From contig JAQOOI010000013.1 of assembly GCA_028554645.1 (NCBI GenBank), forward strand, positions 1-64,000: a stretch of 64,000 nucleotides of DNA, written 5' to 3'. The position numbers and the translations under genes are program-made. Below the pieces are notes generated by a model. That model saw only the letters and a program-made list of their open reading frames with translations, ran no database searches and was not told the DNA's origin. Position 1 is the first letter of the stretch. Each line of letters starts with the position of its first letter. Source of the stretch: Omphalotus guepiniiformis. Taxonomy: Eukaryota > Basidiomycota > Agaricomycetes > Agaricales > Omphalotaceae. This document shows, in pieces, positions 36,673-49,011 of the stretch.

Positions 36673-38197
36673 GACCAGAATGTAGATGGTGGTCAGGGGT
36701 CGTAACGGTCGAGGCTGAGAGTGACGGTGTTCTACACCAGCGAAAGTTGAATGAAAGGTGAACTAGACCAGCTAGATGACTTTTCCATCCTCTCGCAAGT
36801 CAACTTATATACCATGCACAAAAAGTTAAAACCCCAATTCGGTTTTGATTTTGTATGCACTGGCTGCTGTGCATAGCCGGTATCAAGCCCGTTTCGCAGT
36901 GGTATGTAAGAAGTCACTAGGTAGCACCAAACCATCAGCCGATATACCGGAGACGCTGCAACTATTTACCTGCTGGCTGAAGATGAAAGATGCCTTGAGT
37001 GTGATACTGGCACATATCTTCTCGCCACTATTGAACCTTGAGAGTGAGACAGCCCTGGCCCCTGTTCTTTAATGGTACATCCAAACCAAGGCTTTCAATA
37101 CCATACTATGTACTCTAGGTGAAACGTCAGCGCGTCAACGCTTAAACAATCTTTGATCTATGAGGGGCAAAAGGGAGTAAGGTACATACTTTTTGCTATA
37201 TGCCAAGAGTCAGCCAAGAGTCCACCGAGAATCAGCACATAGCTCAATCAATAACACTTGTTCTTGATTAAAGGTGTCATGGGGTATTGTGAACATCAGT
37301 ATGGTTTTGCAACGCGACTCGGCCCCCGGAGAGAATCAAGGCAGTAAAGCGGCGGTGTATGTAGCATAACTAGCATATCACCTGCCATTATCATCCATAA
37401 GCCTGCGCCAGCGACAAATCGTCTTTAATTCTATGGTACTCACCGCAGGATAATCCAGCTCTTTTGCAAGCTTTCTGGTGATATGCTCAGATATATTCAA
37501 CGTGCCGAGGTTTCAATATTTCAGCTGTTTGCACTTGAATAGGACAGGTAGATAATAGGAAAAGAAGAGGGGCACAGCTTTCAGTGGGCCAGCTTTGAAG
37601 CTTAGGCGATACAGAAGGAAGATGGAAAGTAATTCGAATTTGAAAAAGAACAGACGCTGGTTGTAGTTACGTAATGAACGAGGTCCTGCTCGAGCGCTCG
37701 TTAGCTCACTGCTTTCCAAAATTCTTGGCACTTTCAAGGGGAGCTTTACGAAATATCAACACCTCTGACTCGAGTCAGCCTCTTATTTAACTTCAAGTTA
37801 GGTCGCTAGAGATACCGAAGAGAACACAACGCTCCTACCGATTCTCGCCGCCGGAGCCCTGAAGCTTGGGGTTGTGATATTTAGAAGTGCGCAAAGATTC
37901 TTGAATTTATCGTCTTATGAATCTGACTCAGTGGTCACCGAAGATACCGGATTTTGGGGGAAGTTCTGGGTAGAGGTAAGGATGATTTGTCGTCTACTTT
38001 AGTCAAATGCTAATGATTCGCTCTGGTGTTGAAGTAGGAATCATGATTGCCCCGATCTAAGCTCCGTGAATACTTCGGTCCAATGCAAAAGAAATGATTT
38101 GGGGAAGACTGAATATATTCAAGACTCAGCCTTGCTGTGGACTTTATAAACTAAGGCGTGGTGGTCGTGGAATGAATACCAGCAACTGTTATCTTGA
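36673..38197. other. Intergenic, one possible gene scrap
   Basis: On the minus strand near 37504-37449 the text LNISEHITRKLAKELDYPA precedes a GTGAGT donor and looks like a single coding exon, but I found no partner exons. Otherwise no gene, tRNA or repeat is seen. Confidence 0.35.
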
Positions 38198-39523
38198 ATG
38201 AGTCGCCCCACAACTATGAAGGCTGCCGTCATCACTAAGGCGAGAGAGGTGGTTCTGGAGACCATCGCTGTTCCTCGACCTGGTCCAGGCCAAGTTCTCG
38301 TCAAGGTTTACTCTGCAGCCCAAAACCCTTCTGAATGTATGGTCACATCGGACAATACTACAGCTGTACTCGCATACTAACCTATCACAGGGATGAAACT
38401 TCGAAGGTTTCCCATGACTGGTTTGCCGGTGGCTGGACACGATTTCGCTGGAGTTATCCAGGAAATAGGCCCAGGTGTACCTCAAGGATTAAGGAAAGTT
38501 GGTGAACGAGTCGCTGGGTTCGTCGATGGTGGTGAGTTTCCTTCGAGCTTTCAGATTTCAATATCCCCTAATCCGGTTTGAATTTGACAGGTACATCTCC
38601 CGAGCTGGGCGGTTCATTCGCAGAATACTGCGTCCCTGATGCTCAACTTGTTGTGACCATTCCGAACGATTTGAATTTCGACGCAGCATCGACTGTGGGT
38701 CTCGCCGGGTTTACTGCCTGCCAGGCTTTATGGGAAAACCAGGCTCTACCTACCCCCCTTGAGCCAACGAAGGAACCATTCCCCGTGCGTTATAGCTGCG
38801 CTATGGGAGCATCAATTACTCATTTTTCGCTCATAGATATTGATCTGGTCTGGTGCTACAGCAGTGGGTCAGTTCGCCGTGCAGCTGGCCAAACTCTCTG
38901 GCCTTCAGGTGATCACTGTTGCATCGCCCAAGAATCACGATCTTCTGAGAAGCTTAGGAGCCGACGTCGTTTTCGACTATCACGACCCGGATGTCACTCA
39001 GAAAATCAAGGCTTTTTCTGGGGGTAGACTAGCTCACGCTATCGACTGCTTCTCCTCGCAGGAGAGCGTGACAACAGTTTGCGATAGTTTTCGCGATGAA
39101 GGTGGGTATATCGCGATGGTTCTTCCTGCTAAACCTCCCAGGGCGGATGTGAAGGCGGACTTCACTTTCGTGTACACACTACTTGGCAAAGTAGGTGATC
39201 ATTCCGTGGTTATTCTTCCGTGTACTAATCCCCTTCCTTCCAGGAAATTAGTGGACCCTACACATATCCCTCAATGCCGGAACATTATGATCTCGGAAAG
39301 AAATTTGCCTACCTATTATCCCGACTCCTGGCCGATGGCACTCTGAAAACGACACCAGTGAAACTAGTGCCTAACGGATTGGCCGATGCTCAACAGTGGA
39401 TTGAATATCAGGAACAAGGAAAAGTAAGATTCGAGCTACCTCTTCCTCGACATGATACTGACATAGAGATGTATCGTCCAGGTCAGCGCAGAGAAAATTG
39501 TATATCGCATTTGTGACGAGTGA
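38198..39523 (+). CDS. Zinc-type alcohol dehydrogenase-like protein, enoyl-reductase subgroup
   Basis: An NAD(P)H-dependent medium-chain dehydrogenase/reductase. The start is MSRPTTMKAAVITKAREVVL; an internal ATG at 38216 gives the more usual MKAAV start. The N-terminal GroES-like part has PGPGQVLVKVYSAAQNPSE, VAGHDFAGVIQEIGPGV and VGERVAGFVDGG. The Rossmann half has SGATAVGQFAVQLAKLSG (glycine-rich cofactor loop), LRSLGADVVFDYHDPDV and DGTLKTTPVKLVPNGLADAQ. The last exon ends ICDE at TGA 39521. The zinc-binding cysteines of true alcohol dehydrogenases are absent, which fits the LovC/ToxD-like trans-acting enoyl reductases and crotonase-type reductases. No polyketide synthase lies nearby, so the substrate is open. 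Six exons, all in frame. Confidence 0.8.
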
Positions 39524-40439
39524 AAACGCAGATGATACTACTAAATTGTAGCAATAAAGGGCGCTTTTGTAAACCGAGGTCACCTGCACTTACGATGCGG
39601 GACGCGGACCTATGTAGTTTCCAGCTGATCGTTTGGAATTGATATCCTCATTCGCGCCCTAAAGGCCTGAAAAAGCAAAGCACATGCCTGAAGATCCTTC
39701 CCGCATCCCAACCCTCGAATTTGTATTCATCAAGCCACAGTCGCCAGCAGGACCTGAGCTCCAGCGTTGATATGCATACTCCCCAATACTATCCAACTAG
39801 ATGATGGATGTCAGTTTGAGTTTGAGCAGCGGTACTTGGCATCCATGGTCATCGCAATTGTGATTTTTAATCTAGACGTGAAAGGATACATATTGTGCTG
39901 CATTTTCGCCGTCCCAGCGGACCATGAACTCCAAATAATTTTTGCAACAATGTCCGAATTGCCAAGGGTCTACAGTCAAGCTGTACATCTTGACAGGAAA
40001 ATCAAATGAATTATTACTCGTCTCCAACAAATAAGATAAAGGAGTGATTGGAGTTAATACCATTCGGGGAGAACAGCCTGAGGCCCAACAGGAAAACATC
40101 ACCCTCAAGAGTTAGAGGTCTGCCAAAGAATGGTAGGTTTGTAATGTAAGCAGTTAAGTGACGGTAATATGTCATATAAGAAACTCGTTAAGAAAAAAAT
40201 GCATATGGGTGTCAGTTAATGGGCGTTGATGGTGATATAGAATGCAACAAACTAGGCCAGAGTAGTACAATAGATCTCTCGGTACTGGGAACTATGAGAA
40301 ACAGAATTCACTACGCGCTACGCGAGTGGCAGGGGAAATTGAACACGAAAGCAAACGACAGCGAAAACGGTGGCAAGTCACGACACAAGTGATAATAATG
40401 TATGTCCGTTCGATCTTCGTATAGGGCTGCACTTAGAAC
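39524..40439. other. Intergenic between convergent genes
   Basis: Open frames at 39767-40009 and opposite strand 39872-40108 overlap each other and show no motif. I see no supported feature apart from the likely 3' regions of the two neighbours. Confidence 0.4.
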
Positions 40440-42327
<1,888 letters not shown>

Positions 42328-42992
42328 GATTGAAGAGAGATGTCAGAATCGCGCGCGAAAGACCTTTTGCTTTGATGCGTGAAGATGGAGAGTAGAACAG
42401 AGAAAAAGCTCGAGGACCGCTCGAGTAGGATACAATAGAGGATTAAAAGAAAGAGAAGTCGTCAAGATCAATATATGAAGGGCGTGGAAGATGACTTGGT
42501 TTGTGTGGAAGGGACCTTATAAGCCTGATCGATCACGTAATGCTCGTTAGCCTCGATCTTGATCATTTCCTTGATCACTGGTCTTTTGTTTTGGTGAGAC
42601 TATATATCGGAACGCTCAAAGATATTCGGATAGTTCACTGAAGCATGTATCTTTACATCGAATTTCATGTACACATTAGATTGACACTCTAGAAATAAGC
42701 GCTATATGGTAACCGGCCCTGCGGAATGACAAGCGTATCCAATACTAAGTGGCCATGACTTCGGTACTACGCCCGAAAACTATTCACAACCAAAGACAGA
42801 TACAGGACAAAGAAGACATCACGGCATGCCACAGTACCAAGGCAGTGCCGAGCGCGCGTTCCTACATTCGTGTCATTTTATGTACGCCTTTGTAGCTCAG
42901 AGGTGGACGACAAAGCAACATTTCTATCCATTCTGAGCTCCGAATGTCAACGATAGAATAGAATATAGAACACATACCAGAATGACGTTGAG
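42328..42992. other. CDK1 upstream region
   Basis: The region between the CDK1 start and the Gpn1 stop should hold the CDK1 promoter and the Gpn1 3' region. No coding or RNA feature is seen. Confidence 0.5.
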
Positions 42993-44463
42993 TCACCCAG
43001 GCCTTGGCCAGTTGATACCCTCGTCACCATGTCGCTGGGCACGCGTCACGTCAATATATTCGCCCGGCCAGCGTTCTTCACCTAGAGGTTACAGAAAATC
43101 AAATCAGTGCAATTGCTGCAATCCATGAATGACCGATGACCGCTTACTTCTGTCAATGATATTAATATCATTGTCGTCGTCATCGTCATCGTCATCCTCC
43201 TCCGCCTCCTCCTCCTCCTCTTTTTCGTTTGGGTCCCATCGGTCTGCCAACGCCGCGTCAGGGTTTTTCGCTCGGTCAACGGCCAGGTCTTTCATTAGCC
43301 GATTCATCGAATCAGTTTTTGCGTCTTGAAGAGTTTTGTCTCGAGCTGCTCTTGCGCGTTGAATTTCAGGAAGATATTGTCTGAGAATTGATTAATGATT
43401 ATGTAGGTATCCGCGTGTAAAATTTGAATGAAGGCGTACGTTTCGTACTCTTCCCGCGAAGCATCGACCGCATCGAAGAATTCCTTTATCCCATCTCCTG
43501 TCATGCTCGACACACCGACGGCCTGCAGAGTGCAATGTCAGTCTAGTTATCAGTCCTGATCACATGAATACACACCTTGAGGTGCTTGTAAAACTCATCT
43601 AGCACGAGACTCATACTATTCATCAAACTGTTCATATAGGTTGGCTCCCCTTCGGAGTCTCGCGCCCCACTGTGGGTGGCCAGCGCTCCTTGAAATTCCT
43701 CAAAATCATGCATCCATTCTAGCGCAAAATCATGCGGCTGGACATCAGTTTTATTGAACACCAAGATGAACGGAAGTTTTGTTTTGTATAAGATACTGCT
43801 TGGAGGTCAACGTGGCGTCATCCATCAGAATGATACACTTGCCTGCAGGCGTACAACATATTTGACATAAAGGTAGCAGGGGCCGTCGTCCTGGGTGTAT
43901 CGATAATGTATGCTACCACTGTAGGTAGCGAAGAAGCTATCGCATCGGTGATAATGGCACCAGAAGCTGACCAGGTAAAAATCTCAATCTGGCCTGGAGT
44001 GTCCATAATGACATAGCTGGACATTCATCAGACGAAGCTAAATCAAATCTAAAGGACACAACTTACTCCACGGTCTCAGCACGTTTCTCCACCAGAGATA
44101 GAACCTGGTCAAACTTGGTCGTGAACAAGTTGAGAGCGGTCAAAATCCCGCCATTGGGACCCAAATTGTACCTTCAAGGCACATACGGATGATTCATTAC
44201 TTCGAGCGAAGCAAATGAGTCACTATTACACACTGCTTCATGACCTCTTGATAATTCACAGTATCTCTGATATCAATATTCGCCTCGAACGGTACATGGG
44301 TGACTGCGGGATCCAAATTCAAGATGTACGGAGGCGTAGGTGGATCTTGTGAGTGAAGATACGAATTTATTCGCTGAACAAAGGTGGATTTCCCAGCCCC
44401 GGCCATGCCAATGGTAATGATCGCGATCGGTTTTTTCTTCTCGGATGAGCCAGAGCCTGACAT
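42993..44463 (-). CDS. NPA3: GPN-loop GTPase 1 (Npa3/Gpn1)
   Basis: Gpn1 GTPases assist nuclear import and assembly of RNA polymerase II. The start is [20 protein letters not shown] at 44463, running into the P-loop GMAGAGKST. Then come [20 protein letters not shown], the diagnostic GPN loop in [30 protein letters not shown] and the guanine-specificity motif VFNKTD. The C-terminal part has [15 protein letters not shown], a helical basic stretch and a very acidic run (about 43160-43225 on the minus strand). It ends with the conserved tail [16 protein letters not shown] and WPRPG at stop 42993-42995. Introns are short. It shares a 204-bp divergent promoter region with the SRA gene. Assignment is firm. 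Confidence 0.93.
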
Positions 44464-44667
44464 GATGGTGAGGAGGGAAGGGATGAAGTGTCCGGTCACG
44501 TGGATGAACGCTTGGGCCAGCACGCGTCGGCCGCGTGTATGACTAATACTATTCCCCTTTCTCAGGACACAATGAAACTTCTCTTTGTCTTGAACCATCT
44601 CGATCATTTCTCTATTTTGCCTATCTGAACCTGTTTTGAACCCATCCCATCTTGAGTGTTAATCGGG
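44464..44667. promoter_or_regulatory. Compact divergent promoter of Gpn1 and the SRA gene
   Basis: Only 204 bp separate the two ATGs, so both genes must share this control region. It contains one ACGCGT at 44522-44527, followed by GGCCGCGTG. Confidence 0.5.
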
Positions 44668-45686
44668 ATGTCTTTCGAAAAAAGGTATCTATGTCATGCG
44701 ACATCTTGATTAACCTCCAAGCTGACTTTCACACACAGACGAGCTGAATTGTTCATGAATTCCCAATTGTTTCCCGTCGATCTTCTCAAATCTACTTCTA
44801 CCACTCCAAAACAAGCTCATTCATTGAAAGTGGGGACCACTTTCTCTTCAAGGCAAGTTCGATCCCTTTGTTCTGTGAACACGTGCTGAATATCCATCCA
44901 ACAATTCAAGGAAGGAGCTGGCCCAACAAGGCGTTCATACTCGTGTATATGCTGGAATCTCTGGCAGTCCGAAGACAGGCGCGGTGTCAATTGTACTTTC
45001 AGGGAGGTACGAGGATGACAGTGACAAAGGCGATGAGATGTGAGTGGCACTGTCCAAGTTTTTCCTCCTCAAAAGTAATAACAGTGCATCGATTGTTCTA
45101 GAATCTATACCGGGACAGGTGCGTTTCCGTGCTGAATCCAAGTGGTTCTAAGGTCATGAACTTGGACCATCAGGAGGGCAAAGTGATTCTTTCAAGGTAT
45201 GTTCGATCTATCATGTGTACCTCAACAATGTTCTAACATCCTACATTTCAGAACCCCGGGACACAAATTGAAGATCAATCGTTCAATCATCCAATGAACA
45301 GAGCCTTACAGGTAAGTCGTAGTCTCTTTCTCACCTATTAGAGCACTCAAACTCTGTGTACAAAGGTCTCCTATGAAACTGGACACCCCGTTCGTGTCAT
45401 TCGCGGAAGTTCTAGTGAATCAAAGTATGCGCCCACAAAAGGCTATCGATACGATGGTCTTTACAAGGTCACAAAGGTATGTGTTGACATGTTCACCTTC
45501 CGATCGTGCTTGCTAACATTCTACGACTAGGCTTACGAAGACAAAGGCCAAAGTGGGTTCCTCGTTTGCAGGTTCGAGTTGAGAGTGCGTGCAGTTCAAA
45601 CTCCTTAATCGATTTATGTTTTCATTGAATAATTTGCGTGTATTCAGCGATTACCGGATCAACTTCCCATCCCAACTCGTCGGTAG
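44668..45686 (+). CDS. Stand-alone SRA-YDG domain protein
   Basis: SRA-YDG domains bind methylated or hemimethylated cytosine by base flipping. Nine exons give 187 residues, starting MSFEKRRAELFMNSQLFPVD. The domain runs from GVHTRVYAGISGSPKTGAVS through IVLSGRYEDDSDKGDE, YTGTGGQSDS, MNRALQ, PVRVIRG and YAPTKGYRYDGLYKVTKA (which contains the YDG signature) to GFLVCRFELRRLP, ending PIPTRR. The second intron (44853-44910) has a GC donor (GCAAGT) and only this splice keeps KELAQQGVHTR in frame. No RING, PHD or SET domain is attached, unlike UHRF1 or plant SUVH proteins. Reading cytosine methylation is inferred from the domain. The gene appears intact. Confidence 0.88.
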
Positions 45687-46297
45687 TTTCGAACATTCAA
45701 TTTCTTCCTGGATAATCGAGCGTGGACTTGTCGTTCGAAATCTCGTTTGTTGTTATCATCTGTATCAAATTAGTATGTATGTCATTACTAGGCTGTAATA
45801 TACCAGACTCCATTCACGGACGTTCACCAATCCCAGGTGCTGATGGCTATGGACAGTACCTAATGTAATTCTGGGCGCTTTTATCCCAAACTGGGTTGGT
45901 TCACCAGATTCGCGTTAGTCTCAGTGCAGCCAGTGCCTGTGCAGATATAATACCTTTCACTGTCGGTTCAACTGACGTTGAGAAACGCGACACAATCACT
46001 TGAGACTTTTAAACACCATCCAGTGCTTTCAAGGTCATGAGATTCTCCTGATATACCAAGAACTTGAAGCGGACTCAATCGCAAATGCAATTGCCAGTGA
46101 GTTACACTGTTAAGATCGCGAAATATGATTTATGCATGTATCGCTATTCGCTGATGTGTTTCTCGACTTCTTCTAATATATCTGTATTGGCGATCACTAC
46201 CAAAAAGATAGTAATTTTTTACAAGTAAATATCTTCTTACTGGACGGACCACTTTGTTGCACCATATCATCCGCTCCAATTACGGTCAAAAAGCAAT
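45687..46297. other. Intergenic between convergent genes
   Basis: Contains the 3' regions of the SRA gene and of the UBX gene. No other feature is seen. Confidence 0.5.
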
Positions 46298-47815
46298 TCA
46301 ATCCCACTTCTGCACCACGACACTGTTCTTCAAGCCGGCCGCATCTATCGTCATATTGTTATCATCCAAAGTACGATTCGGGAAAGTAGTGCAAATGCTG
46401 TAGGGTCGGGTCAAATTTTCAGGACGAGAACTGTTGAAACCGCAATCAGCAACTGATAAACAATGCAGTCTTAAAAACTGACGCATTGATAAAGTTTCTG
46501 AGGTCGAGCACAGTGTGCGTCAAATTCATTCTGCAGACCATCCTAACACGAAATTCGGTAACTTGTCGGTGGTAGAAAGCCTAAGAGCACGAACCTCGTC
46601 CCGTCCGCTAATCTGATCTGCACACTCGTCATCGGCTGACTCTGATCAACCTCGAACTTGGTGATAACGTTCGTTGGCTCCACGTTTGGGGATGAGCTAG
46701 ATGAGCTAGCGCTGGTGGGGAGTGTGCCAGGCATGCTGCGGTCTAACGCCGACCTGGAGCTAGAGCCGCCCACTTCGGGAACCGGTGCACCGAGACGGTT
46801 TCCGCTCCCGAAGAACGCGGCACGCTTGGGTGGGACATAGTCCTCGTCTGTACGTTTAGCAACGCGAAGCTCAACCGGCTCGCCTGGCTCCACATTAAGG
46901 ATCGATGGAGGAGCCCGCCTTGAGAATGGTCAGCAGATTGCAAAAAGACACATGGCCAAAAACAAACGACTTGCCCCGAGTTGATTTCAGCGAGAACGGT
47001 CTCATTGTTGGGATCGTCGTAGCGCATCAACTCGCCATCCTCAACTGTGAACCCATCTCTCCAGAATGTGAGATGACGAATAGTTGGCTCCTCTGCATGT
47101 TAACATGCGTCAGTTCAAACGTATATGAAGAGAAACTTTCAATCAAGCACCTTGTCGTTGGCTTGGGCTAGAATCTGGAATGTAGGCGCTTTCGACGTCG
47201 TCAGCTCCGAGAGTATATCCTCCTCCCGTGAAAACTCTGGAGGGGGCACCCTGTGCCTGACCCGGGGGAGGACCAGCTCTATGCTTTGTGAGAAAAGGAT
47301 TTTCAAAGGAAAAAAAGTGGTAGCACACACTCCGCTGCACGACGTAAGAGATCCCGAACCATATTACCACCTGGGAGGGAGCCACCGAGACCTGATCTAT
47401 CTGGGTTCTGCACCGAAATACCGCTGATGGTGAAAGGTCCATATTGAGTAAATTTTGCGATGAATAGCGGTAGAGGCGTACCTTCTTTCTCCACCAGCAA
47501 ACCAATTCTCGCCGCCACGCTCATCATCGTCATCGTCTTCACCTTGGGCCGCAGGTACCATCGAAGGTCCGCCACTAGATGTAAAGTCTCTCAACGAGCC
47601 AATTCGTGCACCTCCACGAGAAGCTCCCGATGATCTTGCGTCTGTGTTAAGGCTACAATGTCTCTCCGAACTTCGCTTTAAACGTACCCTGAAGAACCTG
47701 ACCAATCTCCGATACGACCAATCCTTCTGGTTGAGTTTGACTGCCCCCAAGTTGGTGGTAGGGGTTCTGCAGCACCATCCCGGAGAGATCTTCCGCCATT
47801 ATCATTATTAGACAT
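46298..47815 (-). CDS. SHP1: p47/Shp1-type UBX-domain Cdc48 cofactor
   Basis: p47/Shp1 adaptors recruit the Cdc48/p97 ATPase for membrane fusion, phosphatase regulation and protein turnover. The start at 47815 reads [21 protein letters not shown] Gly/Ser/Asp-rich linker has [15 protein letters not shown] and [12 protein letters not shown]. The SEP domain has [37 protein letters not shown] and [18 protein letters not shown]. The C-terminal UBX domain begins [12 protein letters not shown] and ends [25 protein letters not shown]. The usual FPR-type Cdc48 contact appears as TFPNRTL. The N-terminal UBA domain of animal p47 is not seen in this model. Introns are short and in frame where checked. 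Confidence 0.85.
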
Positions 47816-48115
47816 TGATACAGATTGAGAATTGTGCAGGAGTTGTGTCGACGAGACGCGTTATCACAATTTGGCGCCAATCGTGTTCCCGCGGTCACGC
47901 ACATGATTCCGAATATATTTACTAAGTACTTACTAGTATTTACTAATTTAGAACGTAAATTATGTGGCGCAACCCTCCAAAGCCCTCCAATCGCTTCACC
48001 GTATTGGAAGACCGCACACAAGTAGCTAGTAACATTTCCCTGTTCTAAAGAAGTTGCACGAAATGGACCCACAGTCGTACACATTGTAACACAATGTCAT
48101 CACAAACGTATCGAA
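47816..48115. other. Intergenic with a copy of the TGGACCCACA-associated repeat
   Basis: TGGACCCACA at 48064-48073 is followed by GTCGTACACATTGTAACACA. This is related to the sequences downstream of the B genes and marks the broken end of B0. Confidence 0.5.
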
Positions 48116-48525
48116 GTATTTGCCCTGCAACTTAACCAGTCTAAGAGGACTATTTGTGTTACAAAATTCATTGAGAATATTTGTTACTTTTTGAAGCTGG
48201 TCGTAGGACTTCCACCCGACTTGCGGTAAACTTGGTACTAATTGTCCTCGTGAGCTAAAAACACACAAAGAAAGATAACACTGGCGCACCTTTAGTGTAA
48301 AAATGAGAACAAACCTTATCTCTATGTGCTATCCTTCAGCAACTCGTGAAAGTCCGCATTCTGGGACAACAGGGGACGACATGTTGCGGTTGACAGTAGG
48401 GAAGATTTGGGATTTAGTATGAAACTTCGATAGTACTTCAGAAACGACGATAGGAGCAAAGAAGCATCCTCCAAGTCATTGACATTCGAGAAGCAATCAG
48501 CCAAAGCCTTGAGTTCGACGTCCAT
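48116..48525 (-). pseudogene. B0: truncated 5' fragment of a B-type NTPase gene
   Basis: ATG 48525 opens MDVELKALADCFSNVNDLED, homologous to the first exon of B1 (MDVEFNALAESF) and B2 (MDVDFKALVDSF). A one-base deletion near the end of this exon brings an early stop. The second exon is still visible (LPQVGWKSYDQLQKVTNILN), but homology ends near 48120, well before the P-loop. There it abuts the TGGACCCACA repeat. The NTPase and nuclease parts are missing, so no working product is expected. Confidence 0.7.
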
Positions 48526-49011
48526 GAGTGCATAACATCTCCCATAGGTAAATTGGCACTTTATTGAGTGGAAAGTCTTAATTGGGGGTCATTGACAGAC
48601 TCCGAAAACCATTTTGCTGACTAAGAACACTTTGTCGGGTGGCGTCACGAAGACGGGCTTCATTCCAGGATCTTCAATCCCTTCGCTCGGTTCTTGCCAG
48701 CTCTCTTGCCCTTGTTCTAGGAAGAGTAGTAGAAGCCCCTGACGGACCCACAAAGTGGACCCACAGCAGTATACAAAGTCCCTCATGACAAGCGGTTGTC
48801 AAAGTGTTTCTTCGCAACCGGCCTCGCCTGTGGGCGGCGCTTTGTTCAGAATTAGGACTGCCGCACAAGCCTCCGAAACGCGTGTCACAACCGGGAATAA
48901 ATTCTGCACAATACACACAATACAAACATTGAATAACTTATTACAGTATAGCAAGCACGATAGCACAACGAAAACAACGAAAACGATGTAGTACAAACCT
49001 AGATGATACGA
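48526..49011. other. 3' flank of B1, member of a repeated convergent spacer
   Basis: TGGACCCACA at 48756-48765 and the following sequence (CAAAGTG, TCGCAAC and AATAACTTA blocks) align loosely with 56086-56280 and 63474-63690. These are the spacers downstream of the other A and B genes. No coding content is seen. Confidence 0.5.

Noticed and set aside
39767..40108. Small gene between the dehydrogenase and CDK1
   Set aside because: Open frames on both strands overlap, neither has recognisable motifs, and no splice partner was found.
43180..43225. Microsatellite of biological interest
   Set aside because: The trinucleotide runs encode the acidic tail of Gpn1 and need no other explanation.
43129..43329. 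Serine-rich protein on the plus strand
   Set aside because: It is the complement of the acidic tail of Gpn1.
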